DNA from: an uncultured Lachnospiraceae bacterium
GTDB taxonomy: Bacteria; Bacillota; Clostridia; Lachnospirales; Lachnospiraceae
Length of the DNA stretch: 64,000 nucleotides
Reading direction: 5' to 3'
NCBI GenBank assembly: GCA_934320845.1
Contig: CAKRFU010000009.1
Coordinates: 1-64,000, forward strand
Shown: positions 8,949 to 15,998 of the stretch, piece after piece
Layout: each line of letters begins with the position of its first letter
Numbering within the stretch: position 1 is the first letter of the stretch
Notes under the pieces: generated by a model
The model's input: only the letters and a program-made list of their open reading frames with translations
What the model was told of the DNA's origin: nothing
The model's database searches: none
Position numbers and translations under genes: made by a program

Positions 8949-9722
8949 TTACATATTGTATAATGCAACATCTTTATATTTTATATCGCCTCCAAAAAGG
9001 TCTAAGGCACTTCCTATTGTAAAATCTACTTTTGAATTTCCTCTGTCTTTTATAAATTCTACATCCTGCATTGAATGTATTCCACCCGCATATGTAACCG
9101 CATTTTTTTCCACATGACCAAGCATTTCAACAATTTTCTTTTCTATTCCGGCAGATTTTCCCTCTACATCTACGGCATGTACTAAAAATTCATCACAGTA
9201 ATCACCTAACTTCTCAATAAGAGCAAGGTCAAACTTTTCCTTTGTCATTTTCTGCCACCTGTCTGTCACTACATAATATTCATTCCCGTCAAAGCGGCAG
9301 CTAAGGTCTAAAACAAGTCTGTTCTTTCCTATTAAATGAGAAAGATTTTTAAGCCTCTCATAATCAATAATACCGTTTCTAAATACATACGATGTAACTA
9401 TAACATGAGATGCCCCCAAATCAAGATATCTCTCTGCATTATCAATATTAACACCTCCGCCAATCTGCATCCCCCCGGGATATGCTTCAAGAGCTTTTTT
9501 TGCCTGTTCAATATCTTTTTCATAATACTCACTTTGAGCAGAATTCAAAATTATTATATGTCCGCCTTTTAATCCATCATTTTTATACATCTGTGCATAA
9601 AACCCTGCATCATTAAGTGACACAAAATTATCCTCGGCATGATTGTCCTTATCACTCAACGAGCCCCCTACTATCTGCTTAACGGAACCGTTATGTATAT
9701 CTATACATGGTCTGAACCTCAT
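8949..9722 (-). CDS. hisA: HisA, eukaryote-type ProFAR isomerase
   Basis: A 257-residue (beta-alpha)8 barrel that isomerises ProFAR to PRFAR in histidine biosynthesis. It opens with MRFRPCIDIHNGSVKQIVGG, whose Asp is the first catalytic acid. It continues with IGGGVN, LDLSCR, a VDVEGK loop and a YAGGIHS phosphate-binding loop. FRPCIDIH and the VKQIVGGSL that follows are the form found in the eukaryotic HIS6 branch, not the usual bacterial HisA. The ATG at 9722 follows GGAGGATATT. The upstream alternative is a TTG without its own site. No other his gene is in the window: it is the last gene of the motility cluster. Confidence 0.9.
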   Translation of the reverse strand: MRFRPCIDIHNGSVKQIVGGSLSDKDNHAEDNFVSLNDAGFYAQMYKNDGLKGGHIIILNSAQSEYYEKDIEQAKKALEAYPGGMQIGGGVNIDNAERYLDLGASHVIVTSYVFRNGIIDYERLKNLSHLIGKNRLVLDLSCRFDGNEYYVVTDRWQKMTKEKFDLALIEKLGDYCDEFLVHAVDVEGKSAGIEKKIVEMLGHVEKNAVTYAGGIHSMQDVEFIKDRGNSKVDFTIGSALDLFGGDIKYKDVALYNM

Positions 9723-9734
9723 AATATCCTCCAA

Positions 9735-10277
9735 TTATTTCTGTTTTGTAATTGTCTTGGCAATATCACTGAAATCATCGTCTGTGTTAAATTCATACTC
9801 TCCCGGTCTTATCTTGCTTGCATAATCATTTTCTTTCATATAGTCAACGAATTTACCAGAGTCAGTTATTATTCCCTCACTCTCTAAATTATCAGCCACC
9901 TTTTTTGCCCAGTCTCCGCTATTTATTGTAAGTTTTTTCTTTTCATCTTTTATACTCTTCTCCATCTTCTTTTTTTCATCTTCAAAAGTCTTGTCCTTTT
10001 TCTTTCTATCAGATGCGTTTGAAGTCGGCACAGGCGTACTATCTGTGTCAGAATTAGTTTTTATATTATTTTCATTTCCTGAAACAGACGAACCCGAAGC
10101 TGCTTTTGTATTATCATAAATCGTATTATTGCTGCTGCCCGCAAATGTCATTCCCAGTTTCTTAGCTCTTGTAATAACAGCAGAATCAGATGTTCTTATC
10201 AGACATGATATTCCAAGAATAATCGTGACGAACAAAACACCTGCTCCAAATCCTCTTAAAAAAGATTTCTTATTCAT
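9735..10277 (-). CDS. Membrane-anchored MltG-like N-domain protein lacking the catalytic part
   Basis: 180 residues. One N-terminal membrane helix (about residues 8-30) is followed by a Ser/Thr/Asn-rich and then Lys/Glu-rich linker. The C-terminal domain of about 60 residues follows the pattern SGDWAKKVADNLESEGII ... F.DYMKEND ... IRPGEYEF. This is the LysM-like region found before the catalytic core of the endolytic transglycosylase MltG (YceG). The catalytic core itself is absent, and the stop codon is followed directly by hisA, so this is a short protein by design or an old truncation. Start ATG with GGAG 6 nt before. Function unknown; envelope binding is a reasonable guess. Confidence 0.7.
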   Translation of the reverse strand: MNKKSFLRGFGAGVLFVTIILGISCLIRTSDSAVITRAKKLGMTFAGSSNNTIYDNTKAASGSSVSGNENNIKTNSDTDSTPVPTSNASDRKKKDKTFEDEKKKMEKSIKDEKKKLTINSGDWAKKVADNLESEGIITDSGKFVDYMKENDYASKIRPGEYEFNTDDDFSDIAKTITKQK

Positions 10278-10300
10278 ATTTATCTCCAATCAATTGTTCT

Positions 10301-11095
10301 CTATCTTGCATTATATAAGTCTATTACAAATTTAACCTCGCCCTGGCCAATAGATAACATTTTAGATATTTCCAAAACATTTCTTCCCTTCTTATATAAT
10401 GCGATTATTTCACTGTTTGAATTAAGCTTATTTTCACTCTTCTTGTTTTCTTCAAAAATATTCTCATCCTGTGTGATATAAGCTTCACTCGTAATCTCAG
10501 CTATCGCTTTGGCTTCTTCCTCGTCAAGAACCGCATTTTTTTCAGATTTTAAAGCTTCATCATTTTCTAAAACACTCTCTTCACCGACCTCTGGCGATGT
10601 TGTTTTTTCTTCGTCTTTAGGTGATTTCATTGTATCATCTTTAACATTCTCAACTTCCATTTGTTTAAGTGCACTGTCAACATCTGAAAGCTGTTTCTTA
10701 ACCTTTTGATAAGCTTTTGCTGTCTCGTCACGCAAATCCGCATTCGTAGTATCTACGCTATGTATAAGAGCCTGAATTTCTTTTTCCTTTTCAGTCAGCA
10801 TATTGTATAAAAAAACAGTCTCTTCGTGATTTTTCTCTATTTTATCGAATACTTCATTCGAGTATTCATTAAATCCCATTATCTTGTCATTAGATATCTG
10901 ACTGAATTTTTCATCTGCTTTGTTTAATATTTCTTCCTCTGTTTTTTTAACTGCTTCCTTGATTTTCTCATCTATCTGTGCAGAATCAATTTCCGCCTTG
11001 ACAACATCATTTTCTTTATTATCATCGGATAAACGGAAACTTGCTATTACTGCTCCCAGTCCAATGAGTACCATTATAATTTCTATTGCTATCAT
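10301..11095 (-). CDS. SwrB-like / DUF6115 motility-associated protein
   Basis: 264 residues: one N-terminal membrane helix (about 1-20), a long charged coiled coil (about 30-145), an acidic linker, and a C-terminal 35-residue segment (SEIIALYKKGRNVLEISKML and on) that looks like a helix-turn-helix of the DUF6115/SwrB type. In Bacillus subtilis, SwrB has the same layout (TM helix, coiled region, small C-terminal HTH-like domain), is encoded at the end of the fla/che operon next to sigD, and promotes assembly of the export apparatus. Position and architecture agree here, but sequence identity to SwrB cannot be measured by eye. Confidence 0.7.
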   Translation of the reverse strand: MIAIEIIMVLIGLGAVIASFRLSDDNKENDVVKAEIDSAQIDEKIKEAVKKTEEEILNKADEKFSQISNDKIMGFNEYSNEVFDKIEKNHEETVFLYNMLTEKEKEIQALIHSVDTTNADLRDETAKAYQKVKKQLSDVDSALKQMEVENVKDDTMKSPKDEEKTTSPEVGEESVLENDEALKSEKNAVLDEEEAKAIAEITSEAYITQDENIFEENKKSENKLNSNSEIIALYKKGRNVLEISKMLSIGQGEVKFVIDLYNAR

Positions 11096-11183
11096 TGTAT
11101 TTCTTTCCTCGCTTCTTCGTCATAAATATATGGCATAAGTTTATGTCACATATACTTATGTTGCATATATTGTGTATTTATGA

Positions 11184-11498
11184 TTATATCTTTATGTCAA
11201 ATAACCCGCCTTCAACCGGGTTCAGTTTTTTCTTTTCTTCTTTATCTTTAGCAGGTGCACCTTTTTTGTTTTGCTTTTTGTACTTACCCTGTCCCCCGCC
11301 TTTCTCATCATTCTTCAACTCATCGTTGTTTGCTTTCCTTCTCGCAACCGTTGTTTTCATCTCTTTTTGAACATTCTGCTCAAACCCGGCTACAAGCTGC
11401 TGCTGTTCACCCTGCTGTTTTGCACTGTCAGTCTGTTGAATCTGTGATACTTCCTGTGATTTAGGCGGCATCGTTATATAATCTACTGTTAGTGACAT
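11184..11498 (-). CDS. Small hydrophilic protein of the motility operon, unknown
   Basis: 104 residues with no membrane segment. After a short N-terminal stretch (MSLTVDYITMPPK) the protein is Gln-rich and then strongly basic (many Lys, some Gly), and probably disordered. It has a strong GGAGGAG ribosome site and lies between the FapA-like gene and the SwrB-like gene, so it is a genuine operon member. I do not recognise a family. Confidence 0.65.
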   Translation of the reverse strand: MSLTVDYITMPPKSQEVSQIQQTDSAKQQGEQQQLVAGFEQNVQKEMKTTVARRKANNDELKNDEKGGGQGKYKKQNKKGAPAKDKEEKKKLNPVEGGLFDIKI

Positions 11499-11525
11499 GG
11501 CTCTCCTCCTCTCTAGAAATCAAAA

Positions 11526-13136
11526 TCAATATGCCTTTACACGAATGTCTGCACCTTCCCTTATAAAAGTACATCTGTGAGTTTCCGTATGGATAAAAGT
11601 ACTAATGTTGGATATAACAATCTTTACTCCCGGATATGCTATATTTTCGACCCTGACCTTACCCCCGTCTGATGTTCTTTGCATCTCCTCATCTATTCTT
11701 TCATATTCTTCTGTTTCTTCCTCTATCGTTTTGTCTATAACTTTTATTCGCTCTGTTCCTTCCTTTATAAGCTTCATTTTTTCAGGTTCAAGCTTTCCTT
11801 TTGTCTGCAGACGCTTTTGTAAAAGCTTTAAATTCTTTACTATTGCATCTTTCTCATCGGTTATCTGATCAATATGTTTTTCAATATTTCTATATCTCTC
11901 ACCTAATGTAGTATCAAACCCAACTTCCAATTCTGTCTGTGTTCCCATAGTTGAACCGGCAACCTTTGTTTCGATTTTTGTCGTGGTTTTTACACTGCCT
12001 CCTGCTATCAAACCTCTTTTTCCGTTTACAATAACATCACCATTCGCCATTATCGTGCTGTGCATTATCGCATCAGTGTAAATTGCACCGCCGGATTTTA
12101 CCGTTGCACTTTCAATAAAGTTGGAAATTACATCACCCCCAGCTTCCATAACACCTTTGCCCATGCCCTGCATTCCTCTTTTAAGTACAATTTTGCCTTC
12201 AGATATAAGTACAGCTCCCTCAACAGCTCCATTAACAGTTATGTCTCCTGTTGCTTTTACAGTATAACCTGTAATTACATTTCCTTTAACTTCAACTGCA
12301 CCGTCATAATCAATATCACCTGTAGATGGACCAACATCCCCTTCTATTGTATATGTATCCGTTACAAATACCATATCGTTTACAAGTGTTACATTTCCCG
12401 AAACGTCAGAATACATTTGCAATTTGTCCTCGGACAAATGTATATTTTTTCCATGACGCAGTCTCCTATTCCTGACTTTTTTAGGACGTATCATGTTTCC
12501 ATACACATCTTTTCCCGGCTCACCATAATCGATCGGTATCAGTGTTGCGAGTAACTGACCTTCTTTTACACTCTCAATCATATCAAGTTTATGGAAATCG
12601 ACACTTCCATCTTCACTCATTGTAGGTTTCAATGTTTTTTCAGCATTAAAAGAATAGACTATTTCGGCATCACTTCCATTTACGGGAAGTTTTGCTTTCG
12701 CTACAAGTATATCTGTGCAATATAATCTTGCCTTTAATGCTATTTCTATATTTTTTTCAATAATTCCGTATTTTACACCGCTTTGCTCTATAAGATTTTT
12801 CAATTCAGATACCGAAAGTCTTGCGCCTTTATCTGAAGGCGGATATAGTCTGATTTTAGCCATATAACCTTTTTTGTCAGTTGATACAATCACAAATTCC
12901 TTTTCCGGAATTTGTTTTCCTTCTAATATCTTAACCAAAACATCTTTTTTGCCTGAATTTGCTTCATCAACAAAATATTTTACAATGCCCGAATCCACAT
13001 CCCTCACATTTTTTTTGTCTATATAATTTAAAACATCTTCAACGATTAATTTTTCTCCTCCATCAACTTCAGGATAGGCTTTTAAATACATACCGTCATC
13101 TTTTTGAATTAATTGAAAAAATGCATTCCTTTTCAT
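11526..13136 (-). CDS. FapA/DUF342 family protein
   Basis: 536 residues matching the DUF342 (FapA) family, COG1315. It has an N-terminal mixed region, then a central block with the YGEPGKDVYGN motif and a regularly repeating Gly/Val-rich beta-helix (about residues 225-390: repeated units of the form GDITVNGAVEG, GKIVLKRG, GDVIVNGK). A coiled coil follows (about 400-480), and then a short beta C-terminus. Members often lie beside sigma-28 genes in Firmicutes motility clusters; a structural or regulatory role is assumed but unproven. GGAGGAG precedes the ATG. It is 91 bp downstream of fliA. Confidence 0.85.
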   Translation of the reverse strand: MKRNAFFQLIQKDDGMYLKAYPEVDGGEKLIVEDVLNYIDKKNVRDVDSGIVKYFVDEANSGKKDVLVKILEGKQIPEKEFVIVSTDKKGYMAKIRLYPPSDKGARLSVSELKNLIEQSGVKYGIIEKNIEIALKARLYCTDILVAKAKLPVNGSDAEIVYSFNAEKTLKPTMSEDGSVDFHKLDMIESVKEGQLLATLIPIDYGEPGKDVYGNMIRPKKVRNRRLRHGKNIHLSEDKLQMYSDVSGNVTLVNDMVFVTDTYTIEGDVGPSTGDIDYDGAVEVKGNVITGYTVKATGDITVNGAVEGAVLISEGKIVLKRGMQGMGKGVMEAGGDVISNFIESATVKSGGAIYTDAIMHSTIMANGDVIVNGKRGLIAGGSVKTTTKIETKVAGSTMGTQTELEVGFDTTLGERYRNIEKHIDQITDEKDAIVKNLKLLQKRLQTKGKLEPEKMKLIKEGTERIKVIDKTIEEETEEYERIDEEMQRTSDGGKVRVENIAYPGVKIVISNISTFIHTETHRCTFIREGADIRVKAY

Positions 13137-13227
13137 ATCCCTGCTCCTCCTTGCAACCTGTATGTGTATCTAAATATACCACTCTTTTTCCATATACACA
13201 TATAAGCACAAACCTAAATGCCTGTGC

Positions 13228-14004
13228 TTATATATTCAATATGCTAAAAATGCCCATATTTTCTTTTCCGATTTTGTCTCTCATTTTTTTCAATGCTTTA
13301 GTATGAAGCTGTGATACTCTTGATTCAGATACTCCTAAAACCTTACTTATCTCCTTTAGAGTAAGCTCCTCATAATAATAAAATGCTATAACTTTTTGTT
13401 CATTTTCGTTTAAAGACTCAATTGCTTCTGCCAAAGTTCTCTTCAATTCCTGACGATCTACTACCTGCTCAGGGCTTTCAAAACATGATTTATTGTTACC
13501 TTCCGGACTTATGTCACTTCCCTGTTCAAGGTATTCGTCAAGTGAAACAAGACTGGCAATCTGTGTCTGATTTACAAGACCTTTAAGTTCATCTTTGGAC
13601 ATATCAAGCCTTTCCGACAGTTCATCACTTGTTGCTGCACGACCATATTCAGCTTCTAAATCATGCATTGCCTGCTCAAGTTTTTTCTGCTTCTGTCTCA
13701 AAGTTCTTGGTATCCAATCCATCTTTCTTATCTGGTCAAGAATAGAACCTCTTATTCTGAGACTTGCATATGTCTCAAATTTTACTCCTTTTGTCAATTC
13801 AAATTTATCAATAGCATCAATCAGACCAAATATTCCATATCCTACTAAATCATCGTATTCAACCGTGTATCCAAGATACATTCCCAAACGCCCTGCCACT
13901 ATTTTAACAAGACCTGAATATTCTAATATGAGTTTTTCTCTAATCTTAGGATTTTTTGTCTGCGAGTATTCTTCCCACAGCTCGTTTTTGCTTTTTTCAT
14001 CCAT
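13228..14004 (-). CDS. fliA: RNA polymerase sigma-28 factor (FliA/SigD)
   Basis: The 258-residue motility sigma factor that directs transcription of late flagellar and chemotaxis genes. Region 2 is clear (DDLVGYGIFGLIDAIDKF, then RIRGSILDQIRKMDW, the -10 recognition helix typical of the SigD/WhiG group). Region 3 and region 4 follow, with the HTH LTLKEISKVLGVSESRVSQL. An anti-sigma factor FlgM is not in the window. It lies near the end of the large motility transcript, as sigD does in Bacillus, so distance from the promoter may influence its level. Confidence 0.97.
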   Translation of the reverse strand: MDEKSKNELWEEYSQTKNPKIREKLILEYSGLVKIVAGRLGMYLGYTVEYDDLVGYGIFGLIDAIDKFELTKGVKFETYASLRIRGSILDQIRKMDWIPRTLRQKQKKLEQAMHDLEAEYGRAATSDELSERLDMSKDELKGLVNQTQIASLVSLDEYLEQGSDISPEGNNKSCFESPEQVVDRQELKRTLAEAIESLNENEQKVIAFYYYEELTLKEISKVLGVSESRVSQLHTKALKKMRDKIGKENMGIFSILNI

Positions 14005-14040
14005 AGATATTTTTCCTTCCTCTATCGCTTAATGTATCAT

Positions 14041-14346
14041 TTAATTCTCATCTTGGTCTGTTTTTTCAGTTTCATTTTCTGAGATATCCTTATCAGAATC
14101 TTCCTTATCTTCTGCTTCAATATCTTCATCTGTCTGTTTATCTATTTCTTTTCTTAATACACTGTTACTTATAAGAACCCTCTCTATAAGTCTTCTGACA
14201 AGACAACCGATTATATAAAACAATATTAATGTCGCCAATAATATCTCAAGTGCACGTGTAACCTCAACATCTTTCACAATACATACTATCGATATTACAG
14301 CTCCTGCCAGCAACGTTATAAATTTCGGTATAAAATCCGTTTTCAC
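14041..14346 (-). CDS. Small two-helix membrane protein of the motility operon, unknown
   Basis: 101 residues: two hydrophobic helices (about 8-26 and 33-54), then a very acidic tail (Glu/Asp/Lys/Thr) of about 35 residues. It is preceded by a weak ribosome site and placed between cheD and fliA with gaps of 15 and 36 bp, so it is clearly in the operon. No recognised family. In Bacillus the equivalent place (between cheD and sigD) is empty, so this is a lineage-specific addition. Confidence 0.65.
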   Translation of the reverse strand: MKTDFIPKFITLLAGAVISIVCIVKDVEVTRALEILLATLILFYIIGCLVRRLIERVLISNSVLRKEIDKQTDEDIEAEDKEDSDKDISENETEKTDQDEN

Positions 14347-14361
14347 AAGATGCCCCCCGTT

Positions 14362-14847
14362 TTAAATAGTTTTTACAGGTTTTCCAACCGACTTGATAAC
14401 AAAGTCACCGGTTTCCGGATAGAACTCAACCGTACGTCCATAATTTAAACCTGTATCTTCCGCAAGTATGCGGATTCCTATACTTTTCAATTTTTCTTTA
14501 ACCGCTTCAACATTCCTTTCACCTACACGAAGCATATCATTATTTGAACTAAACGCAAACATCTGTGCTCCACCTGCAATTTTAGCCGTAAGTGAACTTT
14601 TTCTTGCACCTTCCTTTTCCAGCAATTCTATCAGATAATCAATACCCGTATCTGCAAATTTAGCCCTGTTCTGATTTTGTCTTACCTTTGTGCTGTCAGG
14701 AAGCATCACATGCACTAATCCAGCTATTTTAGTTGTTTTATCGTATAAAGCAACTCCAACACATGAACCTAGTCCAAGTGTTGTTATCGCATCTGGTGTA
14801 TGACATATATTTAAGTCTGCCATTCCAACCTTAATCATTTTTGCCAT
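14362..14847 (-). CDS. cheD: Chemoreceptor glutamine deamidase CheD
   Basis: A 161-residue enzyme that deamidates receptor glutamines and cooperates with CheC in adaptation. LGLGSCVGVALYD contains the catalytic Cys, and LVHVMLPDS contains the catalytic His; the Thr of the triad follows in the GGAQMF region. The C-terminus INYGRTVEFYPETGDF-like stretch is typical. It is 10 bp downstream of cheC. Receptors are not encoded here. Confidence 0.97.
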   Translation of the reverse strand: MAKMIKVGMADLNICHTPDAITTLGLGSCVGVALYDKTTKIAGLVHVMLPDSTKVRQNQNRAKFADTGIDYLIELLEKEGARKSSLTAKIAGGAQMFAFSSNNDMLRVGERNVEAVKEKLKSIGIRILAEDTGLNYGRTVEFYPETGDFVIKSVGKPVKTI

Positions 14848-14857
14848 TATAAATCAC

Positions 14858-15481
14858 CTATAATCCTAATGATGTTAAAATCTGTCCATACGACTCAAGT
14901 GTCGGTATCAATATAAAATAACCGCTGATATCTACATCAAGATCCTTAAACTTAGATTCAATCAACAAAGCTTTATCACCAAGTTTTCCAAATTCAATAG
15001 CCGGAACGCTTAAAATAGCACCAGCCATATCTACAGATAAATACGGCACAGAAGATGTTATTTTCATATTCGTTAACTCTGAAATTGATGACAAATATGC
15101 CCCGGCAATAATATTTCCAATCTCCATTAGTGCAGACTGTTCCATCTCTGAAAAGTCGCCTTTATTTTCACCGGATACACATCCCATCAGCTGATCAACC
15201 AAAAGATGTGCAGCTGAACTTTCAAGTACAAATAACATCATACCGTCTACATCACCCTCAAGTGACAATAATATGCCGGCAACTAGCGTTTCCGCTCCAC
15301 CCACTATTTCTGCAAGTTCAGAAAAACCCAGTAAATCTACCTTTGGAACACACATATCAATACGGGCATTTATCAGTTGGGACAATGCAGTAGTTGCATT
15401 GCCCGCTCCTATATTTCCGATTTCGGTGAGGACATCAAATTCAATATCCTTTTCTGCTGAATTATTATTATTTTCCTGCAC
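14858..15481 (-). CDS. cheC: CheY-P phosphatase CheC
   Basis: 207 residues, starting at GTG (15481) with AGAGGTGA upstream. Two phosphatase motifs with the E-x2-N signature are both intact: EIGNIGAGNATTALSQL near residue 22 and EIGNIIAGAYLSSISEL near residue 120. It is therefore predicted to be an active two-site CheC. CheC removes phosphate from CheY-P and binds CheD. Together with FliY in the same operon this cell has two CheC-family phosphatases, although CheY is not encoded nearby. Confidence 0.95.
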   Translation of the reverse strand: MQENNNNSAEKDIEFDVLTEIGNIGAGNATTALSQLINARIDMCVPKVDLLGFSELAEIVGGAETLVAGILLSLEGDVDGMMLFVLESSAAHLLVDQLMGCVSGENKGDFSEMEQSALMEIGNIIAGAYLSSISELTNMKITSSVPYLSVDMAGAILSVPAIEFGKLGDKALLIESKFKDLDVDISGYFILIPTLESYGQILTSLGL

Positions 15482-15505
15482 TTATTTCACCTCTGCTGTT
15501 TCTGA

Positions 15506-15985
15506 TTAAACATTCTCTTTCTCAATTATTACAGATGCAATGTTAAGTAAAGAAACTAATCCGTCCCCATGTTTACCTATACCGCTAAGATACTGAACCA
15601 TAGGATCAGCTGCATCTGAAACATTTGGTTTTTCAATCGACTCCTCGCCTAAAGTCACTACTTCTTTTACTTCATCTACGATGATTCCTATAGCAGACTG
15701 TGGCTCAAGTTTAATTATTATAATTCGTGTAGTATTTGTATACTCATCCGGTTCAAGACCAAATTTTAATCTTAAACTCATAACAGGTATAATATCACCT
15801 CTTAAATTTATTACACCTTTAAAATACGGCTGAGCCTTTGGTATTCTTGTAATACGCTGATTTCTTACGATGTTGTCAACATATTTAATATCTATTCCAT
15901 ACTGCTCTGTTCCGATTCTAACAACAATATACTGTTTGCCTTCACTAACAGTTTCTATATTCTGTACATCATTCATATCTTCCAT
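15506..15985 (-). CDS. cheW: Chemotaxis coupling protein CheW
   Basis: A 159-residue single CheW/SH3-like domain protein that links receptors to the kinase CheA. Recognisable core: QYIVVRIGTEQYGIDI near the start, VINLRGDIIPVMSLR in the middle and IGIIVDEVKEVV later. GGGAGG precedes the ATG. It is 13 bp downstream of cheA. Confidence 0.96.
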   Translation of the reverse strand: MEDMNDVQNIETVSEGKQYIVVRIGTEQYGIDIKYVDNIVRNQRITRIPKAQPYFKGVINLRGDIIPVMSLRLKFGLEPDEYTNTTRIIIIKLEPQSAIGIIVDEVKEVVTLGEESIEKPNVSDAADPMVQYLSGIGKHGDGLVSLLNIASVIIEKENV

Positions 15986-15998
15986 TGTCAGACCCTCC

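Noticed and set aside
12060..12554. Plus-strand ORF of 164 codons opposite the FapA-like gene
   Set aside because: Cys/Tyr/Ser-rich antisense shadow with no ribosome site; the minus-strand frame is clearly the coding one.
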